A stretch of DNA of 64,000 nucleotides, from assembly GCA_019828595.1 (NCBI GenBank), contig JAHQRK010000003.1, positions 310,001 to 374,000 of the forward strand, given 5' to 3'. The translations under genes and the position numbers were made by a program. Shown piece by piece: positions 44,901-57,131 of this stretch (its first letter is position 1; each line of letters starts with the position of its first letter). Below the pieces are notes generated by a model. That model did no database searches. It saw nothing but the letters and a program-made list of their open reading frames with translations, and was not told the DNA's origin. This stretch comes from Aphanomyces cochlioides. Taxonomy: Eukaryota; Oomycota; Saprolegniomycetes; Saprolegniales; Verrucalvaceae.

Positions 44901-47900
44901 TCTTTGTACGAGAAAACCAACCAAGCGTTGGTGAGTCTAAACATTACGAACATCACATCAAAAATTCAATTACGAAGCTTTGATAAACGCATAGAGTTTG
45001 GTCTTGGATTACTTGTCGTAGATGACAATTTATACGATGGTATTTTGGTGTCTTCGACGAAAGGCCAATCTTTGATCGAATTGTCAATCACTATTATCGA
45101 TTCTGAACGTCCCCTGGTGAAAGACAGCGCAATATCTGTTTGGCAAACTGTTAGGTACCTACAAAAAGGGTTTGCTCCTCTTTGGAAAGATATCATGCAT
45201 CATCCCTTATCAGTTGATATCTCCTTCGACGCGCTGAGTATTGAACTACACCAGAGGACTTTGGCCAGAATTATGTATTTCTTTCTTCAACCGTCAGACC
45301 AAATCCACCACCATCCACCATTACTTGAATCCATTCCTGAAATTACATCAGTAAGTAGCAACTCTGATATTAACCAAAGCACTGCGTGGGTGTCATCCCC
45401 TTTTGTCACTGCGTTGATTGCTGAAGCATCCGGGGTTCAGAATGTCAACGAGGAATACTTGCAAATTCAGGTTCACTTAAAGTCGATTGAGTTACTAATG
45501 AAAACTGAGCATAACGAAACATTTGCGCGTTGTACAGCTAGCTCATTTTATTGCTACCTGAACAAATCTCATCGTATGTGCTTTGCGATGTCGCTTGATA
45601 GCCTTTTATTAACCGATCACCAAGGAAGGAGAATGGTGTACTCAGAAGCCAAGTCAGTTGATTCTGAACAAGTTCGAGAAACAAATGAAATCGAACAAAT
45701 TCACAACAGACTTGCAATGCTTACTTTGGCGTATGAATCATATGGCTCCGACAATTTTGAAGAGCCTTGGCACCCTGGTTATTGCTCGAGTCTGTCAATT
45801 CGAATGAGAGCTCCTCGAATATGCTTTGTGTACATATTTCTTAGAGATATTCAGCACTACTTGTTGTCTGGGCCTGTAATGGATTGTTTCGAGGACATCT
45901 GGCCAAGAAATAGCCAAGATGTGATCTCAGCATCAGTAAATTTGGAGTCTTCAAATGTATCTACATTCCCAATAATAAGAATTACACTATATGATACAGT
46001 GCTTGAGATGCCTCGAAATTCAACCTCACATGAAGCCCTTGTGTGCAGAAGCGACCTGTTTGAACTAAAAAATGGTTTGCACCTTTCATCCGCTAATTTT
46101 GATCCTTTGGCCAAAGTTTTGCTAAATTCGCGGCTACGAGATCTTCAACTTTCCGTGCAGGGTTTGCGTGTCGTCTCATCTTTGAGTGCAACACTTAGCT
46201 TATTAGGTGGCACAGACATGAATGTTGAAATTGACCTACAAATGATGGAAATCAAGCTGAAGTCGTCGCCTATTCGTTTTGTATCCTCCCAGGAGCAGTA
46301 TACTTTTTTGCTTTCAGGCCCTTTGTCCAACTTAAATGAGGAATCCTCGTTTTACCCAATAATTGACGAACCAAAGACCTCTTCTAAAGAACAGCCATCC
46401 CTCAGGATAAGCTTGTCTATCTCTGTACCAGAACTATCAATTGAACTGATTGAAGGATATGAGGGATATCACCCTACAAGTACTGGCGACTTGTCTCTGG
46501 CTTACCGCTGCCACATGGCTTCGTTTGCTTGCTTTAGCATCACTAGCTTGCATTTGGCTGTGGAAAAGGAAGACATACTAAGCCTTGCCCTAACTATAGA
46601 TATTGTTGCAATGAAAGACTCGAGACATGTTGCTAAAATCTCCGATCCTTATAGAGCCGTCGTATCTCTTGGTAGTGAGAACGTGCCAGCTGTAAAACTC
46701 ATATTCACGCAGTCATATATGGATATTTTAACGAGCTCGAGTGGCAACCAAACCACCTCCGATGTGATGCCTAACGAATCAAACTTAAACACTGACTCAA
46801 ACCAAGTCAAGCAGACAATTGAGCTGGACTTAGGTGATATAAAGTGTATACCTTCGCAGTTTTTATTATCAATCCGTCAATTTTTTGCTCGAGATTCGGA
46901 AAGTAAAGATATTTCAGATTCACAAGAAGTTGAACTCATAGATATCCCTTCATCAAGATTATCATATCCACTACTGGCGCTCAACATACGATGTCATAAT
47001 ACTTCAGTGTGGTTGATTGAAGATCAATCCAAAGAGAGCTCAAGAATATTAACTCTAAATTGGGATGCAAAGGCAGAGCTGCTTTTGAATAATGGAATTG
47101 AATGTCACATTATTCTGGACCAAGTTCGAGCTAGCTCAAAATTGAGCGATGCATCCAGTTTAATGAAGCCATTTCAACTTGAATTCGTTGGAGTTTATTC
47201 TACGTCTGACTCATCCATTATAATGAAGACAGATCGCGCAGTGATTCTTCGTTTTGGTTACATGGACTACGTATCACTGCTGACATGCTTGAAAAATCTA
47301 GTACCACCTGGCCCTGAGAGCGACGGGCCCACACATAAAAATTTTGTACCGAGTTTCATGACGACGCCAAAAGAGAGAATTCCAATTGTTTACGGAGAAA
47401 CACGACTTAAACTAGTTTTATTCAATCCCAGAGGGGCCTTTCAATCCAAAGAATCGCTTGGCCAATATAGTGGGCACTGGCGAAAGTATCTTATGGTTCC
47501 TCCCAAGGGTCATCACGCCAGTGGTTTTGAGACAGCGAGATTTTTCCTTGTCCCTGTCAAAGATGAGCTAAATGGAAAGCAAGTTAGATATGGAGATTCA
47601 TTTTGGCTTCATGACACATCAGGTGGATTTGTGAGTAAATTTGATCAGTTGGGCTCATCCGGATATCTTGGCAAAGATGGAAATGCCGGGCGACTTGAAT
47701 GCCGTTTATTTCAACAAGGCAGTACCTTTTTCAATTGTGATCGCAAAGGAATATTTTCTGGTGACATCGTAGAATTTGAAGGTTTGACAATGTATAACCC
47801 CACGCGAGAGAAAAAGGATGGAGGTTACCTTATGTTCAATGGTGTTGGCGATGCGCCGGTTGTATTTGTAGTGGAGACTGAGTCTGAAATAACTTCAACT

Positions 47901-50900
47901 CTGCCGTCCAGACAGCATATTTCAACACTCGCAATTCAAGTGTCTGTACCAGGTGTTCGATTGACAGTTGTCAATGATTTTAACAATATGCACCTGCCAC
48001 TAATGCACTGGGAGCTGATTCCGTTCAACTTGAATTTACGGGGTTATGATTCTCGAAGGTACTCTTGTGTCATTAATATGTCGACAAACTTGCAAGTGTA
48101 TAATTCCGAACTAGCTGTTTGGGAGCCATTGATAGAAGAATTTGCTGTCGATATTGCATGGCATAAAGCTGGTGGAATATTATGTGACCAATGTTTGTAT
48201 GAAGAGGACAGCACTTGCCCTCAAACACCGAAGTGTATGCTCTCAAAAAGAGCTTCGAAACCTTTTACAAGTATTGCTTCCCGTGCTTACGAGTCTAAAC
48301 AACAGATTTATCGTGATTTGTTGAATCAAGAGTTTAAAGATTGTGTGGCTGACACGTTACTTTTGAACTCATCCACCGGTATGGCTATTAATATTTCTCG
48401 CAATAGCATCAATGTATTGCTTCATACCATACAAGTATTTTCACCTTCGCTCAAAAATTTCGTTCGACCAGATACCTCGTTTGGTTCCTGCGTATACATC
48501 GATAATCAATCTGGTATGGTTTTGTCGTATGCTCTGGATGATTGTGGCAAGAAACGTTCGGACGAAGAGAGCTCCGAACCTCAAAAAATGTGGAACAACA
48601 TTCAACCTGGCGAATGCTTACCCACCTCTATTTTAGCCCATGAGGCGCCAGCTGGTATTGTAATGGCTCCAATGAGACGCCTAATTTGGTTGATGGATGC
48701 ATATACCAACAAGACGATGATTGTGCCAATTGAGCATGGAAATAAGAGTTACTTTCAATTTCAAATGGACCGACCTTTGGTCGGGGAAACCGTAGCTGAA
48801 CACGGAACCTTAGTATTGCGTATTCGATCTGCAGTCAAGCTTCAGAATTGCCTGAAGGTTCCCATTCTTCTTTTCTATGACGAAAGCGAAGTTAATAAAT
48901 TGATGCCAGGAGAAGTGGCATATATCCCAGTACATTCGCTGTATGGAGGGCACATAATCCCTGAATTACCTCTTGGTGAGCTGGAAAGATGTTCTCCTTT
49001 ACATTGGAGTAGTCTGATTTCTGATATTAAATCCACTGACGAGCACACTAAGCCACAAATTAAGGTTTTGACATTCTTTTGGAAAATTCATCCCCCGAGT
49101 AATGGAATTGTTCCACCATTTAATATTCTCCTTGTTTCTTCCATTCAAGACATGGATGTCAGCTTCGAGCTCCACGCCCCTGTTCTGATTCAAAACTTAT
49201 TACCCCAAAATCTGACATATAACACATTTCAACAGGTATCATAATCACTCATGACTGCCGACTAACCTAATCCAAGGACAGTGGATTGGCTACCGCAAAA
49301 GGAATGATCAAACCAGGTGAAACAAGCACAGTTTGCACTCTTGACGCCACGTCTTCAACTTTCGTATCTATAATAGTGGAGGATATTCCAATCTGTGTGG
49401 AGCACCAACAAACATTAATATTTAGTCCCAAAATGCCTCCAGAGAACCGATATTTGCAGATTTCTAACGACTGCTTCATTGTTATGGATATTGCCCATGC
49501 ATTAAAGGTAGACATATAAATACGTTTTATCACTTATATCTAACTAGCCTGTGACTGGAACAAGTGTTGTACCAGTCACTTGTACCTTTTTCTGTGAATT
49601 TTGGTTGATTGATCGAACCGGTTTGAATCTAAGCTTTATTGTGAATTCATCTCTCGAAATCAAGCCAAACTTGGTTGACTTCGGAGGATGCCACGAAAAT
49701 CCATTAACAATGTTATCAAACTGCCAACCTCAGTTGACTATCGTCAAAGATCGTCACTGGCGCACACAACAAATCGATATACATGCCGTTGGTACTCGAG
49801 CTTGTCTCGCTTTGAAAGATTATTCAGACGAGCGTCGCTTGACGAAACGGATATCAAATCTTGTCAGGATCTCAGAGCATGGCGAAGCAAATCCCAGTCA
49901 ATATGCCATCGGAATGAGGATTGATCAAGGTCCAGCAATATTTTCCAGGTCTGTGATTATTACTTTCACCTCACGATACAAATTACAAAATCAGTCAAAG
50001 TGCACAAGTCTCGAAATACAACAAGATAATGAACATTTCGTTCTCATGCCCCAACAGCATCGGTACTTAAAGGGGTGTCGTCTACGGATTAGAATCCAAG
50101 ATCATTTATGGAGTGAAGAGCTGGAGATGGAAGCAGTTGGTGACACGATGTTAAAAGTGCAGGAAGAACCTCCATCCCACCCAATCTTTCCTCAAGGTTA
50201 CTCTTCTGACATTCCATGTGATCGTATAGTGCAAGCCTCCATTCAACTTCAGGATCCTATGATTCTAGTATCGTTACTGACCCAAGAAGAACCCATCGCA
50301 AATTCACTCTATTTAATCCGAAATGAGTGTACACATTTCAAAGTGGTAGTCTGGCAAAAAAATAGTTGCATTTCGTACCCAACTATTTTGTGTCTTCAAC
50401 CACATGAATCGATTGACTATGTACCAGATCAGAGTGTCAGTAATCCAACGTTATGCCTTCAAATTCAGAGCACAGTCTTATTCGAAGGCAAGCAAGCTTC
50501 GTTATACGTGCCAAGTGTGACTGCAATAGCAAACGTTGAAGTTACAATTGATAAACCACATCGACTGCCCATAATACATGTTGGAAAGCGTCGAATTTGG
50601 ATCAATGTCACGATTGAAGGCACGGCAAAAGTTATTGTTGTGACTGATGTATTACCTGGAATATCACACGTCCATCAAGAAAAACGCCAAGCTATGCTGC
50701 TGCGAGACTGGAAACGAATTCTAAATTATATGCATGCCACACGTTCTGTGATCGATCAGTATGATAGGTCTCCAGCCAAATCGTTATTTGAAACTGTGCA
50801 CCAGTGGACATGCAATCTACGAATTCTGGAGGGCCGTCGATTTGAAGTGCTCACTCAGGCTCGTGACAATTTTAATGCATTCATACGAATTAATTGGACG

Positions 50901-53900
50901 ACCATTCGAAAGGAAACATATCCACAAAAATTTGCCATATCTCCTGTTTGGCTCCCACTTGACTTTGAGGCATTTAATTGTGTCGTAGACGAAAGTTGTT
51001 CAATCTTTCGACTTGATATATTGCAATCAGATAACTTTTTTGGAAGCAAGAAAATTGGTTTCATTGAGTTTGATACTTTAGATTACTTGAAAGGCCATTC
51101 ATATGGTGTTTTGGATGTTTGGTGCCCTGTTATAAGCCAATTGAGCAGTGAAAAGTCGAGCGCATCTGTTCATGTACATCTATCCCACCAGCCTTACCAC
51201 ATAGATACTGAAATCAAGTACACATCTGCTGAAGATGAGTCATTCTTGCTGATTCTGGAGAGTGAAATTGAGAATCTGAAACGTTGTCAGGAATCGTTTC
51301 GGCATGTGCTGCTGTCAGAATCATTGGACGTAGGAGCCGACGAAATTGTCAACAAAGATAAATTACGTGCAAGTGTTCTGAGTAGTGTAGCAAGTGAATC
51401 CAGTGAAGACACATTGCTGGATGACAAACGGGAGCTGTGTATTGTTGTAATGAATGCAACACATACAGGCTTGGATGCCGAAAATCGAAATTTTTATTGT
51501 GCTGTTGAGTGTGACACTGCAACTCGATGCACGAATCCCATTGGGGCCACAAGCTTACTCCCGTCAAGTGAAAGAAAAAGTGAAAGTTTAACCTTTTCAA
51601 GCTCTGCTCCTCTTGGACTCGATTTAGTGTATCATGAAGGAAAAATAAGTATTCACGCAATTCATTACAATGGACAATGTGGACCGATGGCACGAGAAGA
51701 TTTAATTAAGGTTGGAGACGTGATTTCAGCAATCAACTCTCAGATAATTGTAAATTTGTCCAAAGATGCCGCCTTTGCAGCAATTGAGAAGGCAAAAGCG
51801 TCAGCACCGACATTCAAAATGACAATAATTCCGAAAAATCATGAATTGAGATGGGATGTTGAATGGAATAGGCGTGTCACATTTGAAGAAGTTTATGGTG
51901 ATTACGTCAAAGTTTATTTGTATCAACAGGATGTACAAAGAGACTATGGTCTGAGCTCAGAGAAGGAATCAAGTGTTTTACCATTCTTGTATTTCTTCGG
52001 TGAGGACAAAATCCTCGATACCTTAAATCCATCTAGGCAGCATTGTCATGACGACGAGTTGGTTGCTATGTGTTGGGTTAAACTTTCTGAAGAAGATGAT
52101 GACTTAGTATCAATGGGTCATTCGCGTGAACGCATATGCGCTTTATACCAAAGCGACAATTCGAATCTTGAAATCGTTGGAACAATCCGCCTAGCGATTA
52201 AATGGCAGCCAAAAAGGCTTGAGGATGACCAAAATACGCTTGTTTTGTATGCTCAAATCGAAATTAAGCATTTATACATTTCCTTCCTCTCAGATTCCGA
52301 GGTACTTTTGGCATCATTGTCAGGTTCGGCACAGTTACCTGGAATTCAATTGAGTTTTGGATCTCTGTCAGATCATCGTCAAATAGTCAACACCCGTTTA
52401 TCTCACATGCAAATCGACAACCAAATGCTTGATACGAACTATCCCGTCCTTCTAACGCCTGTGCCATCAAGCTCCCCGGATCCTGTCCCCGCATTCCAGT
52501 CAATGATTGTTGCCCACTTTTCGACGTCTGTGATGCACTTTGAATACATATTCGCTCAGCTTCAGGTATGGCTGAAAATCGTTGTATACTAATCTGGACC
52601 ACAGGAATTGGAAGTCAAAGTGGAAGATTTTGTGTTAGTCGCCATTGTTGGTGTATTTTCTGGAATTGACTGGAATGCATGGAAACCTCAACATGTCTTG
52701 CCTACAAACCCATATGACTTGATTGTTGCTGAAGGCATTATTTCAAATTTGGAAAGTGTAGAGAACGACTCAAATATGAAAATCGCCATCCAGTGGCTAC
52801 TTTTGTGTCCGATAAAACTTCGTGTAACATTCTCGAGCACAACAGACCGCCCATTGACACATTCAATCGTACTCAAACTGTTCAATTTTTTCATTTTATT
52901 TGTTTTTAGTTATCTCCCTCCATGAGCCCTTTGCTGCGAAACTTCATTGGTGCGGCCGCAGCATTAGTGACAAATTTGGATCGAGCTCCAATTGAGGTTC
53001 CTGAATTCTATATTGAAAATGTTATTGAAACAAAACACGCCTTGGGGTACTACGTTATGCAGCATTATGTGCATTTTGGTCTTCGAAGTTGGTATAAGGT
53101 AAATTTTATCCCTGGATGTGGCTGAAAGCATCGCTGTAGATTGTCGGCTCCGTAGACGTTTTGGGAAATCCAGTTGGATTAGTCAGTACTTTGGGCACTG
53201 GTGTTCGAGATTTCTTCTTCACTCCAGCCCAAATGCTGCTGGAAGATGAGTCGGGACTTCGAATTGACAATCTTCGCACGGGAATGACAAAAGTTTGCAA
53301 ATATCATAGCTTAAATTCTAAAATACTTATAGGGATCAAAAAGTCTACTGAGGAATACTGCCGTGGGAATTTTCCATACAACCGGAAAAATTACGGAGAC
53401 TTTGGGTAAAGGACTCGCTATGTTGGCAATGGATACGGAATATAACGCTCAAAGGCAGCAACGAGCTCTACGTCAAGTAGCTAATGCTTTCACGAGTATG
53501 TTTAATATTGACGTAGGCAACCACCATCGGTCACATTGGTGATGGTATAGTTGAAGGTGGGAAAGATTTGGCAGGAGGAATATGGGATGGTGTTCGTGGT
53601 GTTGTTGTGGAGCCTGTGGTTGGTGCTGCTACAGATGGAGCTAGTGGTTTTCTTGTCGGATTGGGAAAAGTAAGGTTTCATGTATTTTTGTCTAATGGTG
53701 TCAAGGGTTTTGCCGGACTCGTCGTAAAACCAACAGCAGGCATTCTAGATCTCTTGAACAGTGTTTCTCAAGGCGTCAAAGCAACAGCCGAATCTATAGA
53801 TGGCCGAATGGAGCGCAAAGGTACAACGCGAATTCGATTGCCTCGACGAATAGAGCAAGACGGCGTATTAGTCGCATACTCTCAGGTTATTCGTCGCCGC

Positions 53901-54997
53901 TTCTATTTTGATTTGCCATTGTTAGAGAGAAGCCACAGGGAGCGCTATAATCCTTCTGTCAGGATTGCAAGACAAGTACTTAAAAATACCGGCTCGTTTT
54001 GACGAGGATTTGTAGTTATATTTTTCACATTGAGAGCAATGATGGCGGAATTGTCTTGCTGACAGACAAAAGAATTACATGGCTCTCGAAGGGCAGTCAA
54101 CTCTGGGAGGTAGCTCTGGACTCAACAATTCAAGTGAAAGTTGAAGAAAGAATGCTTATACTGTCTCGAGGCGGCAAAAAGCTTTACACGATATTGTGCC
54201 GTGACGATTTAAGTCCAAAGCACTTTGCTGCGGCTGTCATTTCACTTAGTTATTCCAGCATACAGGATACACGATATCTCTTGCTGAACTTGGAACAAGG
54301 TGCTGAAAATCTTTCGGTCTCTCATCCAAGCTTGGACGCTGCGGACAGAGCAGTGCAGCTAGACATTGACGATCTCCGTGGCCAGCCTATCCGATCGATC
54401 AAGATTGAATTGTGTCACATTGAAAACAAGGATGCACATACACGAGTGCCTCATCGATCAATGATATCCTTTTTGCATACACGGACTCTATCACGTTGTC
54501 GAGTCTATTTCCCTTGACATTGTCTCGTTTACGATGTAGTTGTTCCTTTCACAGTATATCGACTCTTGGTGCTGGGGGGGCCGTACCAGTGGTCTGTTTT
54601 TCGGCGCTACAGCGAGTTTAGGTATATGTTGCTCGTCTTCAATCCTCAACATGACTCGAACAAGGGATCTTCATGTTAAACTCGAAGAGGCAGGCTTGAA
54701 TGTGAGCGTTCTCCCGTCACTACCGGGGCGGCAACTGCTCTTTTCAACCAGTGACAGCATCGTAAGACATCATGGATACCTTGAGGATCGAAAGTTGAGT
54801 TTATCCATGTTTAGGTAAAACATCGCAAGGAGGCGTTGAGCTTGTACTTGGAAGCAATTCTCATGCAGCCTTTTATTCTCAATTTTGAAGGTACACACCA
54901 TATCAATGATATTTCGTTGCTACATGTCGTAGAAACCATCGATTTCTTGACGCACGACGCCAGTGATATTCAAGTTGCCCATGTGTCTTTGCCGTAG
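41990..54997 (+). CDS. VPS13: VPS13 lipid-transfer protein with added C2, PDZ and PX domains
   Basis: Sixteen exons give 12,372 coding bases (4,123 aa). Introns: 42671-42708, 43489-43526, 49236-49276, 49508-49547, 52566-52604, 52869-52909, 53099-53139, 53293-53332, 53477-53516, 53670-53705, 53976-54034, 54495-54539, 54622-54664, 54762-54814, 54891-54932. The start MLESYVHTLLKSILGTYV is the chorein N terminus. Order: chorein/VPS13 groove; a beta-trefoil-like insert at about 1830-1935 (YGDSFWLHDTSGGFVSKF); the VAB/SHR-BD block from about 2480 (FWLIDRTGLNLSFIVNSS); a C2-like domain at about 2885-3000; a PDZ-like domain at about 3150-3235 (GLDLVYHEGKISIHAI ... LIKVGDVISAINSQ); the ATG_C region at about 3620 (GSVDVLGNPVGLVSTLG); and a PX domain at about 4015-4110 (WSVFRRYSEFRDL). 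VPS13 moves lipids at membrane contact sites. The 59-nt intron at 53976 is the least certain join. Confidence 0.9.
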
Positions 54998-55511
54998 CCC
55001 ATCTGATCTGGTCGGCATGAGTAAAAATGTGTAACGCGAGCCTGTCTCAACATCGGAAATATACCTTCGTCATCATGCACCCTTTCAACACACTCGATAT
55101 ACAATCCCGCATGCGTCGAGAATCTCTTGCCTGTCCTTCTCGCATCATATCACTTTGGAGCTGATCGCGGAAAGCCCCATCTCACACAAGTCCCATTGGC
55201 TCTATCCAGATTGACATAGGTGGGATGTAGAGTTGGGTGACAGGCACATGAAATTCAACATGCGAAGAGCTTACCACATAATTCGATTCTTGCTCCTTAA
55301 GCAGCAAAAGAGCTAAGGGGTGAACATCTTCAAACCCTTTGTTCATTTTCCTTCAAAGTTAGAAGATATCGTTGGAACAGAGTTGCATTTTGTTCATGAT
55401 CGTCCTCAACGAATTCGTTGCCATAGTTTTAAACAGCTGTTTTATTCACATGCAGTATTAAAAGAATGGTCGACAAGGAGGAAAACCCCTCATTTCTCAA
55501 TTTGTGTCAAG
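54998..55511. other. Intergenic, no gene seen
   Basis: Spacer of about 510 bp between the VPS13 stop and the aspartyl aminopeptidase start. It presumably holds the latter's promoter. Nothing else is recognised. Confidence 0.5.
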
Positions 55512-57073
55512 ATGTCCGCTGCCCGCGCAACCGCTAAGCAAACTGCCCAAGGTAGAGCCATCCATCTCCATGCATCTGGACTGATATTTTTGCAGCTTTG
55601 ATCAGCTTTATCGACAAAAGCCCTTCGCCATTTCATGCTGTCTTTGAAACGGCGGCGCAATTGAAAGCTGCTGGATTTACGCACCTCAAGGAAGATGAAA
55701 ACTGGGACCAACGCGTCCAACCTGGTGGTAAATACTACGTCACGCGCAACCAATCGGCCATTGTACGATGATTGAAAGATTTGAATCCACTGAATGGAAT
55801 TTCTGTAGGTCGCTTTTGCCGTCGGTGGTCAATACAAGAAAGGCAACGGTTTCCATATCGTCGGCGCCCACACTGACAGCCCTTGCTTGAAGATTAAACC
55901 CGTGTCGAAAATTGAAAAGGAAGGTACACTTCAAGTTGGCGTTGAGTGCTATGGCGGTGGCCTCTGGACCACGTGGTTTGATCGCGATTTGGGTGTTGCT
56001 GGTCGTGTTTTCGTTCGCGAAAGCGACACCAGCATGACTGGCCGCCTTGTGCTCATCAACAAGCCCATCTTGCGTGTTCCCATGCTTGCCATTCACTTGC
56101 AAGAGGCTGAAACTCGCAAGGCTTTCAGCGTTAACAATGAAGAACATTTGCGTCCAATTCTTGCCACCGCTGCTGAAGCCGAATTGTCGGGTGCTCGCGT
56201 GGATAAAAGCGCTCCTCATCATCCCTTGTTGCTCGACTTGTTGGCCAAGGAATTGAACATAACTGCTGACCAAATCTGCGACTTTGAATTGTCGCTCTTC
56301 GACACACAAGGTAATTTCCTCGTCCTTGAATTTGGAGTTTATACTAGCCGTCGCGTAGGTGGTGCCATTGGTGGCATCTTGGAAGAATTTGTGTTCGCTC
56401 CTCGTTTGGACAACTTGTGCTGCACGTGGATGGCGACTCAAGGTCTCATCAAGTCATTGCCCACGCTCGACAAGGAAACGAACGTCCGTATTACTGCGAT
56501 GTTCGACAATGAAGAAGTTGGTTCCAACTCGCTCATGGGTGCTGGCTCCAACTTCTTGGAAAGTGTTATGGAACGTGTGAGCTTGGGCCAACTTTGCGGC
56601 GAGGCCGTTCGCAAGTCGATGTTGATCTCTGCAGATATGGCGCACGGTGTCCACCCCAACTACAGTGGCCGACATGAAGTCAACTCGAAGCTCCAAATGG
56701 GCCAAGGTGCTGCGATCAAGTACAACGCCAATCAACGCTATGCAACGAGCGGTGAAACCTCGTTCTTGCTCAAGGAAATTGGCCGCCGTCACAACCTTGA
56801 CGTGCAGTCCTTCGTCGTCCGCCAAGATTGCGGCTGTGGCTCCACCATTGGGTATGTCGTTTTTTGAAATTTCCTCATTTCACTCACCATCACGATAGAC
56901 CTATCTTGTCGACGCACACTGGCATCCGCACTATCGATATAGGTGTGGCTCAATTGAGCATGCACAGCATTCGCGAAATGTGCGGCGTTAGCGATGTCGA
57001 ATCGTCGATTCAGCTCTTTGAAGCTTTTTTCAACGACTTCTCGTCGGTCGACAAGTTTGTCAAGACGGACTAA
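55512..57073 (+). CDS. DNPEP: Aspartyl aminopeptidase (M18)
   Basis: Five exons (introns 55552-55595, 55763-55808, 56311-56358, 56852-56898) encode 458 aa, within the usual 450-480. ATG at 55512 starts MSAARATAKQTAQ. M18 signatures are complete: FIDKSPSPFHAVFE, GGKYYVTRN, FHIVGAHTDSPCLKIKP (first metal His and Asp), the substrate loop GGGLWTTWFDRDL, FAPRLDNLCC, FDNEEVGSNSLMGAGSNF (catalytic and metal acidic residues), DMAHGVHPNY and, near the end, STHTGIRTIDIGVAQLSMHSIRE with the last metal His. The third intron is 48 nt and in frame, so a retained form would add 16 residues before GGAIGGILEEF. The enzyme removes N-terminal Asp/Glu in the cytosol, working as a dodecameric metallopeptidase. 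Confidence 0.95.
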
Positions 57074-57131
57074 ATGCCACAAATACACAAATCATGTGTT
57101 TGACAATGTGCCAGAAACGACATAACATCGA

